Shown here: piece by piece, positions 35,756 to 42,989 of the stretch
How the letters are laid out: every line of letters starts with the position of its first letter
Position numbering within the stretch: position 1 is the stretch's first letter
Assembly (NCBI GenBank): GCA_002084765.1
Contig: NBMB01000002.1
Coordinates: 60,074 to 124,073, forward strand
Source of the DNA: Candidatus Cloacimonetes bacterium 4572_55
Lineage (GTDB): Bacteria; 4572-55
Reading direction: 5' to 3'
Length of the DNA: 64,000 nt
Program-made: the position numbers and the translations under genes
Notes under the pieces: generated by a model
Seen by the model: the letters and a program-made list of their open reading frames with translations, nothing else
Told to the model about the DNA's origin: nothing
The model's database searches: none

Positions 35756-36005
35756 AATCTGCCCAAGTTGTGGCGGCGCATTAGAAGATGGGAAAGCGAC
35801 AATCCCATTTGTAGTCAGCAAAAATATTGTCATTGTTGTGAAAAATGTTCCTGCAGAAATTTGTATGGACTGCCACGAACCATTTGTTATGGGCAAAGCC
35901 ACAGATCAAGTGCTTGCATTATTAAAACATCTTAAGTCACTAAAAAGTGAAGTATCGGTTGTGACCTATTCCGCGAAACAATATGCAAACATCTTAAGTC
36001 ACTAA
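35733..36005 (+). CDS. YgiT/MqsA-type zinc-finger antitoxin, C-terminus altered by duplication
   Basis: The 90-residue protein has two CxxC pairs (CPSCGG near residue 10 and CMDCHE near residue 48), the MqsA N-terminal zinc-finger fold, with IPFVVSKNIVIVVKNVPAEI between them. It should neutralise the overlapping DUF4258 toxin. A 62-bp tandem duplication (35925-35986, 35987-36048) lies at the 3' end. Because 62 is not a multiple of three, the end changed from the expected KQYAMAA to KQYANILSH. The HTH of full MqsA is absent, which is normal for the short YgiT type. The ATG follows GAGGTGGG. Confidence 0.75.
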   Translation: MIGAHVNKICPSCGGALEDGKATIPFVVSKNIVIVVKNVPAEICMDCHEPFVMGKATDQVLALLKHLKSLKSEVSVVTYSAKQYANILSH

Positions 36006-36048
36006 AAAGTGAAGTATCGGTTGTGACCTATTCCGCGAAACAATATGC
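35925..36048. repeat. 62-bp perfect tandem duplication
   Basis: Two identical 62-bp units abut at 35986/35987. The first lies in the antitoxin gene; the second starts inside its final codons and then carries the old stop region (ending in TATGCGATGGCAGCTTGA at 36044-36061). Recent slippage or unequal crossing-over is the simplest origin. Confidence 0.9.
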
Positions 36049-36067
36049 GATGGCAGCTTGATATTGA

Positions 36068-36190
36068 CGCTAACAAATCATTGGAGCGGACGGGGGGGCT
36101 CAGTTCCGCCCAAGTATTGTGGTGGTTTGCAAGTTGGTGCCTCGCGCAAAGTCCGCCGTACCCCCGCCGCCGCTCATCTCAGTGTTAGCC
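36068..36190 (+). other. integron attC recombination site 3
   Basis: CGCTAAC (36068-36074) is followed by AAATCATTGGAGCGGACGGG. The far end reads CCCCCGCCGCCGCTCATCTC, AGT, then GTTAGCC (36184-36190). The arms pair over AGCGG-x-CGGGGG with unpaired bases, with about 70 bp of structured spacer between. It closes the DUF4258/MqsA cassette. Confidence 0.75.
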
Positions 36191-36224
36191 CCACGATCTC
36201 TCCGAATTTTTTTCATAAACGAAA

Positions 36225-36343
36225 CTTGAGTTTTTTTCCCTCCGTGTATATTTTTTCCCTGTTTACACAATCGATTTGGCTCGAGCAGTCGAGATTAAAA
36301 ACATGAAGAAAAAGGCTTAGCGGCTGGGCTTTGAACTGACCCC
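36225..36343. repeat. 118-bp dispersed repeat, copy 1 (possible transposase 3' end)
   Basis: This stretch is repeated with few changes at 40506-40623. The plus-strand frame of copy 2 reads KKKAERLGFELTPVE then stop, which recalls the end of some transposases. Copy 1 has a TAG inside the same frame. It precedes the higBA module by 33 bp. Confidence 0.7.
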
Positions 36344-36375
36344 TCTAAACCTTTCAAAACACCTGTTATTGGAAT

Positions 36376-36654
36376 ATGATAAAGTCATTCAAACATAAAG
36401 GACTTAGAAAGTTCTTTGAAACTGGAAGTGTCGCGAAAATTCAAGTTGCCCATCAACAAAAATTGAGAATGCGATTGGTAGCATTGGATACCGCTACTTG
36501 CATTAAAGATATGAACTTGCCCGGCTTTCGTCTCCACCAAATGAAAGGAGATAGAAAAAAACTTTGGGCAATTGAAGTAAGCAAAAATTGGCGCATCACA
36601 TTTGAGTTTGAAAACGGTGATGCTTACATTGTTGACTATGAGGACTATCATTGA
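36376..36654 (+). CDS. higB: HigB-type RelE-superfamily mRNA interferase toxin
   Basis: A 92-residue toxin. Key family pattern: IKSFKHKGLRKFFETGS near the start, MNLPGFRLHQMKGDRKKLW in the middle, and WRITFEFENGDAYIVDYEDYH at the end. HigB enzymes cut mRNA at the ribosome during amino-acid stress. It overlaps the antitoxin start by one base (TGATG), the usual host-inhibition operon order of toxin first. It lies after attC site 3 and may be a cassette that has lost its own attC. Confidence 0.9.
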   Translation: MIKSFKHKGLRKFFETGSVAKIQVAHQQKLRMRLVALDTATCIKDMNLPGFRLHQMKGDRKKLWAIEVSKNWRITFEFENGDAYIVDYEDYH

Positions 36655-36947
36655 TGAAAATGCACCGTCCACCACATCCCGGAGAATTTATCCGCGAAAT
36701 ATATCTTGATCCATTTGGGCTGAGTTGTAGTAGTGTTGCGGTAAAGCTCAAGGTTTCCGCATCAACATTCACGAATTTAGTTAAGGGCAAAAGCAGGGTC
36801 ACTCCTGAAATGGCATTACGTCTTTCTAAAACATTGGGGCGTACGGCCGAGAGTTGGTTGATCATGCAAAATAACTACAATCTTTGGCATGCTCGAAAGA
36901 GAATAAATCTGGATGAAGTAGAGGCACTGGAATTACTTGCGGCTTAG
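36654..36947 (+). CDS. higA: HigA-type XRE antitoxin
   Basis: The 97-residue product opens with MHRPPHPGEFIREIYLDP, the HigA hallmark. It carries an XRE helix-turn-helix at about residues 28-65 (VAVKLKVSASTFTNLVKGK) and ends with WLIMQNNYNLWHARK, also typical. It binds HigB and represses the shared promoter. The start is taken at 36654, coupled to the toxin stop; ATG at 36660 is an alternative. Confidence 0.92.
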   Translation: MKMHRPPHPGEFIREIYLDPFGLSCSSVAVKLKVSASTFTNLVKGKSRVTPEMALRLSKTLGRTAESWLIMQNNYNLWHARKRINLDEVEALELLAA

Positions 36948-36988
36948 TTGAAATTGAGGGTGAACCTTATTCTTTAATTTTGTTTTTT

Positions 36989-37067
36989 TCTGCGACGCGT
37001 TTATTATGGTATCAGATATTTTGCGGAAACCAGTAAGAAGATAAGAAGGTCCGCAGATTACGCGGAT
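36989..37067 (+). pseudogene. 3' fragment of the octopine-type dehydrogenase gene with internal deletion
   Basis: A 17-bp match to 30600-30616 is joined directly to a 62-bp match to 30702-30764, so about 85 bp are missing in between. Sequence identity is high, with a few changes in the tail. The fragment ends in the same GGTCCGCAGATTACGCGGAT repeat. It marks the right edge of the inserted Gabija/cassette segment. Confidence 0.8.
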
Positions 37068-37129
37068 GGATGGATTCAAAAAAATCTGCGAAAATCTGCG
37101 GATCCATACTCGAAATAGGGGGATGAATT

Positions 37130-40100
37130 ATGGGACAGATTATGGAACGGTTTCTCGTCGCACTTGAAAATTTTTCGAGTCAACTCACTGCAAAATTCTC
37201 CGCTTATGCCGCGGGTGAGCCGGAAGATCAGCTTAAGTCGCCGGTCGATCAACTGCTGACTGCGTATGGCGAATTGGGTCAAAAAAAGTTGGTTCTAAAA
37301 GGCGAATCCACTTTGGCAGGACGCTTAGGGCGACCCGATTTTGCCGCGCATCACGAGCAATTGCCCATCGGCTATATCGAGTTGAAAGCACCGGGAAAAG
37401 GAGCCAATCCTGCCTTATACAAAGGACACGATCTCAATCAGTGGAAACGCTTTAAAAATGTGCCAAATATTATCTATACAGACGGCAACCAATGGGCACT
37501 TTATCAACAAGGCAAATTGGTCGGAAAACGAGTTCGGATGGATGGCGATGTGCGAACTGACGGCAAAAAAACAGTCTCGCAACATAATGCCACAGCTTTA
37601 TTTGAGTTGCTGGCAAATTTCACCGATTGGATGCCTATTGTGCCGCGCCGATCCGATCTGTTAGCGGCATTTTTGGCCCCTTTTTGTCGACTAATCCGAG
37701 ATGAAGTCATGGATTCGCTCAAAGACCTGCAATCGCCCATGCAATCCCTTAAACGAGAAATCAAGATGCTGCTCTTTCCCGATGCGGATGATATGCGTTT
37801 CGCGGACGCATACGCGCAAACCGTGATTTTCGGGCTACTATTAGCGCAATTGGAAGGCTCGGACGTTCTGGATTTGCGCAATGCGTATGATACGTTGGAA
37901 AAGCACCACTCCCTGCTATCCCGATCTCTGGAATTTTTGACTGATAGGCAAGCCCTCCGAGAAATCAGCTCCTCTTTGAGCATGACCCAGCGAGTGATTC
38001 ACGAAATTCCAGCGGGCGGATTGATCTCAAAATCCGACGAGAAAGATCCCTGGCTATTCTTTTACGAGGATTTTCTGGCTGTGTACGATCCAAAATTGCG
38101 TAGAGAAGCCGGCGTTTATTACACACCGATCCAGGTAGTTCGCTGTCAAGTGCGGCTGATTGATGAGATATTGACCAAGAAAATGGGCAAGGTCATGGGT
38201 TTTGTGGAGCCTGGCGTGACCGTGCTCGATCCAGCTCTTGGTACCGGAACCTATCTGTTGACCCTGATTCAACATGCGCTCAAGCGGATTGAGGATGACG
38301 AAGGTCCTGGAGCGATCCGAGGCGGCGCCCGTATGTTGACAAAAAATTTGCACGGCTTCGAATGGATGGTGGGACCCTATGCAGTGGCGCAACTGCGTTT
38401 TTCTCAGGTCTTGAGCCAGCTCGGCGTCTCAATGCCCAACACCGGACCCAACACCGAGATGGGCATTTATCTGACCAATACGCTGGAATCGCCGCACATG
38501 ATTCCGCCCATACCCCCCTTGTTTCAAAAGCCGATTGCTCAGGAACATGAACGCGCGCTGAAGATCAAAGACGCTGACCGGGTGCTGATCTGTCTGGGAA
38601 ATCCGCCTTACGGCAGACATGCCGCGATAACCGCTGAAAATAGGGCTGTAACCGGCGGATGGGTACGCCATGGAGACGATACCGATAACATAAGGATCCT
38701 AAAGGATTTCCTTGAACCTGCTCGGGAAGCTGGGCATGGACGGCATCTCAAAAATCTCTACAATCTCTATGTCTATTTCATCCGATGGGCAGTCTGGAAA
38801 GTGTTTGAGCATAAATCCGCTACAGGCCCGGGTATTGTTTCCCTTATTACCGCCGCGTCATATATTCACGGCGACGCCTTTTCTGGAATGCGAGAACATC
38901 TGCGCCGAGTGTGCGATCATATCGACATTATTGACCTGGGCGGAGAGGGACGCGGTACCCGCAGGGATGATAATGTCTTTGCCATACAAACCCCGGTAGC
39001 CATCTTTGTGGCATCGCGCAAAGGCAAAGTCGATAAAAACAAACCGGCTACGGTGCGCTATACCCGGATTCAAGGTGGACGTGATGAAAAACTGCGCGCC
39101 CTCGACCAAATTAACCACGCTGCCGACTTGGAATGGCAGGAAGTTCCAACGGGATGGCAAGCGCCTTTCCGTCCAACGGATGAGGGGGACTTTTTTACAT
39201 GGCCGTCAATTTGTGATGTGTTTCCTTGGCAAAATAATGGAGTTCAATGCAAAAGAACATGGCCAATTGCTCCGACAGAAGAGGTGATAAAAAAACGATG
39301 GCAAACATTACTTCGATCTGATAATCGGGCGAGAGCCATGAAGGAAAGTGGTGACCGAACTATAGCCCTTAGTCAAACGGATATTTTTGATTTGACGAAA
39401 AGGCTCCAACCTATAGAAAAACTGAAAGAGGATGAACTACCTCATAAAATAGCCGCGTATGCGTATCGTTCATTTGATCGGCAATATTTATTAGCCGATA
39501 ACCGTTTAATCTCACGTCCAAGACTTCACCTTTGGTTAGCCCACAGCAATCGGCAAATTTATATGACCAGTCTTTTCAATCACCCTTTGGGATTTGGACC
39601 CGCAATCACTGTGTGTGCAAATATTCCCGATTTACATCACTTCAGAGCATCTTACGGTGCTAAAGAAGCTATGCCCCTCTACCGAGATCAAGCCGCAACC
39701 AAACCGAATATCCTGCCCGGCTTATTAGACCAGCTCACCAGGCAGTATGACGCGAAGATCACCCCGGAAGACATGGTTGGTTATGTGTACGGGCTGTTAG
39801 CTCAACCGACTTATACCCAACGCTTTCACGATGAACTGATCAATCGGGACGTGCGTGTGCCCCTCACCAAAGACGGCAAATTGTTCCGCCAGGTTGCCGA
39901 CTACGGCCAATGGCTGATCTGGTTGCACACCTACGGCGAACGGCTGTATAATACCGACCGTCCTCAGCGTCGAATTCCCCGAGGCAGTGCCCGCTGCACC
40001 AAAGCCATATCCGACGCCCCCGACGCCTATCCCAATGACTTCAGCTACGATGAAAAAGGCGTCATCCACATTGGCGATGGCGAATTTGCCCCGGTGATCC

Positions 40101-40426
40101 CGGAGATTTGGGACTTTCAGGTATCCGGATTCAAGGTAACGCGATCCTGGCTGGGCTATCGCATGAAAAACCGCAAGGGGAGGAAATCCTCCCCGTTGGA
40201 CGACATCCATCCCCGCGTATGGCCCCATCAATTCACTCGCGAGTTTCTGGAACTGCTGTGGGTTCTGGAAAAAACCATTGCCGGGTACTCGGAACAGGAG
40301 CGTTTATTTCATGCTGTATTGGAAAGCGAATTATTTACAGCAAACAAACTGCCTCCTGTTCCTGATAGATCTCGTAAGCCACCAAAAGTGCCAAAACCAA
40401 AAAAAAAGCAGTTGGATTTGATTTGA
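37130..40426 (+). CDS. type IIG/ISP-like restriction-modification protein
   Basis: This protein has 1098 residues. The N-terminus has a PD-(D/E)xK nuclease core: LGRPDFAAHHEQLPIGYIEL followed by KAPGKG near residue 80. A helical connector leads to an N6-adenine methyltransferase. Its motif I is VTVLDPALGTGTYLLTLI near residue 363, motif IV is LGNPPYGRHAA near residue 485, and YYTPIQVV is the usual entry motif. The C-terminal third is the target-recognition region seen in type ISP enzymes (GYRMKNRKGRKSSPLDD, then RVWPHQFTREFLELLWVLE). A helicase domain of true type ISP (LlaGI-like) enzymes is missing, so it is best seen as a single-chain nuclease-methyltransferase. The ATG follows AGGGGGA. Only a 5' fragment of it is duplicated near 30847. 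Confidence 0.85.
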   Translation: MGQIMERFLVALENFSSQLTAKFSAYAAGEPEDQLKSPVDQLLTAYGELGQKKLVLKGESTLAGRLGRPDFAAHHEQLPIGYIELKAPGKGANPALYKGHDLNQWKRFKNVPNIIYTDGNQWALYQQGKLVGKRVRMDGDVRTDGKKTVSQHNATALFELLANFTDWMPIVPRRSDLLAAFLAPFCRLIRDEVMDSLKDLQSPMQSLKREIKMLLFPDADDMRFADAYAQTVIFGLLLAQLEGSDVLDLRNAYDTLEKHHSLLSRSLEFLTDRQALREISSSLSMTQRVIHEIPAGGLISKSDEKDPWLFFYEDFLAVYDPKLRREAGVYYTPIQVVRCQVRLIDEILTKKMGKVMGFVEPGVTVLDPALGTGTYLLTLIQHALKRIEDDEGPGAIRGGARMLTKNLHGFEWMVGPYAVAQLRFSQVLSQLGVSMPNTGPNTEMGIYLTNTLESPHMIPPIPPLFQKPIAQEHERALKIKDADRVLICLGNPPYGRHAAITAENRAVTGGWVRHGDDTDNIRILKDFLEPAREAGHGRHLKNLYNLYVYFIRWAVWKVFEHKSATGPGIVSLITAASYIHGDAFSGMREHLRRVCDHIDIIDLGGEGRGTRRDDNVFAIQTPVAIFVASRKGKVDKNKPATVRYTRIQGGRDEKLRALDQINHAADLEWQEVPTGWQAPFRPTDEGDFFTWPSICDVFPWQNNGVQCKRTWPIAPTEEVIKKRWQTLLRSDNRARAMKESGDRTIALSQTDIFDLTKRLQPIEKLKEDELPHKIAAYAYRSFDRQYLLADNRLISRPRLHLWLAHSNRQIYMTSLFNHPLGFGPAITVCANIPDLHHFRASYGAKEAMPLYRDQAATKPNILPGLLDQLTRQYDAKITPEDMVGYVYGLLAQPTYTQRFHDELINRDVRVPLTKDGKLFRQVADYGQWLIWLHTYGERLYNTDRPQRRIPRGSARCTKAISDAPDAYPNDFSYDEKGVIHIGDGEFAPVIPEIWDFQVSGFKVTRSWLGYRMKNRKGRKSSPLDDIHPRVWPHQFTREFLELLWVLEKTIAGYSEQERLFHAVLESELFTANKLPPVPDRSRKPPKVPKPKKKQLDLI

Positions 40427-40440
40427 ACCAAACAAAATTC

Positions 40441-40463
40441 TATTGTAAATTTTAACTACCTGG
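40441..40463. repeat. 23-bp direct repeat, left copy
   Basis: TATTGTAAATTTTAACTACC plus TGG recurs with one change at 42967-42989. The two copies bracket the AF2212/PIN-HicAB-DUF2442 block exactly, between the restriction gene and the thioredoxin-fold gene. Confidence 0.75.
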
Positions 40464-40505
40464 CGGTTCGCGCGTTTTTCGGCTATTTTTCTATCATGGA
40501 CGGAG

Positions 40506-40623
40506 CTTGAATTTTTTTCCCTCCATGTATATTTTTCCCTGTTTACACAATCGATTTGGCTCGAGCAGTCAAGATTAAAAACATGAAGAAAAAGGCTGAG
40601 CGGCTGGGCTTTGAACTGACCCC
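40506..40623. repeat. 118-bp dispersed repeat, copy 2
   Basis: This copy matches 36225-36343 apart from a few substitutions and a short T-run difference. In this copy the plus frame stays open (DLARAVKIKNMKKKAERLGF) to a TGA at 40631-40633. A decayed insertion-sequence end is the likeliest source. Confidence 0.7.
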
Positions 40624-40647
40624 GGTCGAGTGATCCCAATTTCTAAA

Positions 40648-40789
40648 GCAGTCCATCAATCCTGATTTGCTTCCCACTGATTTCAACGAGTGGCACAGCC
40701 GTCGCATTCGTGCGTCTAATTTTCCTGTCTCGACCATCTGTCGCCACAAATGGCTGGACATTTCCGACAAAATTCCATATAATTTCGAT
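40648..40789. repeat. 142-bp direct repeat, copy 1
   Basis: The segment GCAGTCC...ATTTCGAT recurs at 41684-41825 with only a few changes. The two copies flank the antitoxin/PIN toxin pair. Both contain an open frame in each direction, but neither resembles a known protein, so I treat the frames as by-products. Confidence 0.85.
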
Positions 40790-40848
40790 ATGATCAATAA
40801 ATCAATTAAGGCGATGCTGGTGGTAAACGAAAAAGTAAGTTTCTTAGG

Positions 40849-40886
40849 AGACCTTGTGACGTGGTGTTGCAAGGTCTAATCTTTTT
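40849..40886 (+). terminator. rho-independent terminator before the AF2212-like antitoxin
   Basis: AGACCTTG (40849-40856) pairs with CAAGGTCT (40870-40877) around a 13-base loop, followed by five T residues (40882-40886). It ends 17 bp before the antitoxin ATG, so it could also act as an attenuator for that operon. Confidence 0.6.
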
Positions 40887-40903
40887 GTGAGGAGGTTAAA
40901 AAT

Positions 40904-41194
40904 ATGACTCATGCTGTTATGGCTGTATATGAACAGGGTCTTTTACGACCATTGAAACCATTGGTTTTAAAAGAACATCAAAAGGTTCGGATTCAAATTT
41001 TGCCTGAACCAGTAGTTGATGAAGTCGAGCAGGCTATCCAAGCTTTGGTGGATTCCGGCGTTCTAACACCGCCGTCCGATCGGCCTGAGGCAAATCCGGT
41101 ATCACCTGCCGAACGCCGTCGCGTTGCAGACATTTTGGGTCGAGCGGCAACAAAACCGCTTTCCCAAATCGTCATTGAGGACAGGGGTGAGTAG
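40904..41194 (+). CDS. AF2212-like (DUF104) antitoxin
   Basis: The 96-residue protein opens with AVYEQGLLRPLKPLVLKEHQ and VRIQIL, the DUF104/AF2212-like antitoxin domain, and continues with a helical, proline-containing tail that should wrap the toxin. GAGGAGG lies shortly upstream. The stop overlaps the GTG start of the PIN gene by one base, so translation is coupled. DUF104-PIN pairs are a standard VapBC-like arrangement. Both copies of the 142-bp repeat flank this operon. Confidence 0.85.
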   Translation: MTHAVMAVYEQGLLRPLKPLVLKEHQKVRIQILPEPVVDEVEQAIQALVDSGVLTPPSDRPEANPVSPAERRRVADILGRAATKPLSQIVIEDRGE

Positions 41195-41658
41195 TGATAG
41201 CTTACTTCATGGATACAAGCGCGTTGGTCAAGCGCTATATAACGGAAACTGGATCAAAATGGGTCGAGGCTTTGACCGATCCAACGGTTAATAATCAAAT
41301 CATAGTGGCGCGCCTGACGCGGGTCGAAGTGGTTAGCGCGTTTTATCGCTTGCGACGCGAGGGCAAAATTGACGCCAATGATGTGGCGGTTGAGTTGAAG
41401 GCGTTCCAGCACGATTGGAACACACAATATCAAATTGTGGAAGTGGACAACGATTTGGCGGAAGCGGCAGTTGCGCTGGTGCAAAAGTATCCGCTTCGCG
41501 CATATGACAGCGTTCAATTATCTGCGGCATTGAAGGTCAATCCGGCCTTTGCCAAACTTCCGATCGGTAGTTTCACATTTATTGCCGCTGATAATCGCTT
41601 GTTAAACGCGGCTCAGGCAGAAGGCTTGCCGGTTGATGACCCAAACAAGCACCCATAA
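41194..41658 (+). CDS. VapC-like PIN-domain RNase toxin
   Basis: The 154-residue PIN protein begins at GTG. Metal-binding acids are Asp in YFMDTSALVKRY, Glu in VARLTRVEVVSAF, Asp in LRAYDSVQLSAAL, and Asp in TFIAADNRLLNAA near the end. VapC enzymes cleave tRNA or rRNA. All four acidic positions are kept, so it should be active. Coupled to the AF2212-like antitoxin upstream. Confidence 0.9.
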   Translation: MIAYFMDTSALVKRYITETGSKWVEALTDPTVNNQIIVARLTRVEVVSAFYRLRREGKIDANDVAVELKAFQHDWNTQYQIVEVDNDLAEAAVALVQKYPLRAYDSVQLSAALKVNPAFAKLPIGSFTFIAADNRLLNAAQAEGLPVDDPNKHP

Positions 41659-41683
41659 GACTTTCAACGAGGAGATTTGCAGA

Positions 41684-41825
41684 GCAGTCCTGCAATCCTG
41701 ATTTGCTTCCCACTGATTTCAACGAGTGGCACAGCCGTCGCATTCGTGCGTCTAATTTTCCTGTTTCGACCATCTGTCGCCACAAATGGCTGGACATTTC
41801 CGACAAAATTCCATATAATTTCGAT
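41684..41825. repeat. 142-bp direct repeat, copy 2
   Basis: Near-identical to 40648-40789. On this side it runs directly into the FlgD/Por tail remnant at 41830-41963. Confidence 0.85.
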
Positions 41826-41829
41826 CAAT

Positions 41830-41963
41830 GTCGATATGAATTGCTTTCTGTCTCATGGGATGGTAAAGATAGTAAGGGAATAAGCCCCGGCAGAGGCGTC
41901 TACTTCTATCAACTGCACGTTGGGGCTCAAATTGAAACGAGGAAACTGGTTTTAATCCGTTAA
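41830..41963 (+). pseudogene. FlgD/Por-type sorting-tail remnant, copy 2
   Basis: The frame reads YELLSVSWDGKDSKGISPGR, then GVYFYQLHVGAQIETRKLVL, ending IR-stop. This is a near-complete FlgD-Ig-like C-terminal module with no gene body attached. Its last 67 bp match 35318-35384. HicA starts six bases after its stop. Confidence 0.75.
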
Positions 41964-41969
41964 GGGAAA

Positions 41970-42227
41970 ATGAAATCTAATCATCGTAAAACATTGAATC
42001 GCATTTTTGATAAGCCTGTCCGATCCAACATTGTTTGGGTGGACATCGAAAACCTGTTGGTTGCCTTAGGCGCAGAGATTTCTGAGGGACGAGGCTCGCG
42101 GGTTCGAATTGCACTAAATGGTGTGAGGTCTGTCTTTCATCGACCTCACCCGCAAAAGGAAACAGACAAGGGTTCCGTTGTATCAATGCGTCGTTTTTTA
42201 ATTGAAGTAGGAGTTGAGCCAAAATGA
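41970..42227 (+). CDS. hicA: HicA-type mRNA interferase toxin
   Basis: The 85-residue protein has the HicA double-stranded-RNA-binding-like fold. The catalytic His lies in SVFHRPHPQKET near residue 53; GAEISEGRGSRVRIALNG precedes it and VVSMRRFLIEVG closes it. HicA degrades mRNA independently of the ribosome. Four-base overlap (ATGA) with hicB. It directly follows a FlgD-tail remnant. Confidence 0.9.
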   Translation: MKSNHRKTLNRIFDKPVRSNIVWVDIENLLVALGAEISEGRGSRVRIALNGVRSVFHRPHPQKETDKGSVVSMRRFLIEVGVEPK

Positions 42228-42550
42228 TGGAATATAATGATTATTTAGCACGAGTTGAGTTTGATGAAGAAGCCGATTTATTTCATGGTGAGATAATCAA
42301 TATTCGAGATGTTGTTACTTTTCAAGGCAAGTCTGTCACGGAACTTCGCCAGGCATTTCAAGGTTCTGTCGAGGATTATTTGGATTTCTGTACAGAGCGC
42401 GGGGAAGAACCTGATAAACCCTTTACAGGACGCTTTACGGTTTCATTGACACCTGAGCAATATCGAAAAATTGTAATTGCTGCCGATAAAGCCGGGTATC
42501 GGGTTGAAAACTGGGTTGCGAGTACTCTTGAAAAAGCAGTGGCATTATAA
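42224..42550 (+). CDS. hicB: HicB-type antitoxin
   Basis: The 108-residue antitoxin has the HicB partial RNase H fold (YLARVEFDEEADLFHGEIIN), followed by VTELRQAFQGSVEDYLDFC. It ends in a short DNA-binding tail with FTVSLTPEQYRKIVIAADKA, a ribbon-helix-helix segment used for autoregulation. Seven bases after its stop lies the first half of an attC site, so hicAB was probably a cassette. Confidence 0.9.
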   Translation: MMEYNDYLARVEFDEEADLFHGEIINIRDVVTFQGKSVTELRQAFQGSVEDYLDFCTERGEEPDKPFTGRFTVSLTPEQYRKIVIAADKAGYRVENWVASTLEKAVAL

Positions 42551-42556
42551 ACAAGA

Positions 42557-42576
42557 TGCTAACAAATCACTCATGA
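42557..42576 (+). other. attC half-site (truncated) after hicAB
   Basis: TGCTAACAAATCACTCATGA matches the left end of attC site 3 (CGCTAACAAATCATT). No matching GTTAG-containing right arm follows within 250 bp, so the site is broken. The DUF2442 remnant follows. Confidence 0.5.
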
Positions 42577-42637
42577 AGGCATGGAATGAACATTGTGGAG
42601 AAGAATGATCCAAAAATTGTCAATGTAAGGGAGTATT

Positions 42638-42883
42638 TATGCCCAATTAGCTGATGGCAGAACTATAAGCGTCCCGTTGGCTTGGTCATGGCGTTTATCG
42701 GAAGCAACACCCCAGCAACGGGAAAACTTTGAGATATTGGGTAGCGGACAAGGTGTTCATTGGCCAGATGTTGATGAGGATATTAGCGTATCAGGCATGT
42801 TGTGGGAAATACCAGCACGACGCCCTGTGAATCGGACAAAAGCACATCAAAAGGTTCGCAAAGTTGAAAAGATTGCAGCATAA
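42638..42883 (+). pseudogene. DUF2442 protein, 5'-truncated
   Basis: From 42638 the frame reads YAQLADGRTISVPLAWSW, then GVHWPDVDEDISVSGML and a lysine-rich end, which is the DUF2442 core. The first 30 or so residues that normally precede LADGR are missing, and a TAA lies just upstream at 42626. DUF2442 genes often pair with DUF4160, absent here. The loss coincides with the broken attC. Confidence 0.7.
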
Positions 42884-42966
42884 ACGGATCAATTTCGCGG
42901 CAAGGGTTCGGATGTCGTTTGCTAGGACAGAAGAAACTTGAAGCGACGTTCGAGAGCAATTTGGAG

Positions 42967-42989
42967 TATTGTAAATCTTAACTACCTGG
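42967..42989. repeat. 23-bp direct repeat, right copy
   Basis: TATTGTAAATCTTAACTACC plus TGG, one mismatch from 40441-40463. The following GGAGG is the ribosome site of the thioredoxin-fold gene, so this copy is likely the native one and the left copy the duplicate. Confidence 0.75.

Noticed and set aside
40543..40872. Minus-strand open frames at 40543-40872 and 41579-41806 as a protein family
   Set aside because: They are reverse readings of the 142-bp and 118-bp repeats, have no ribosome sites, and match no known fold.
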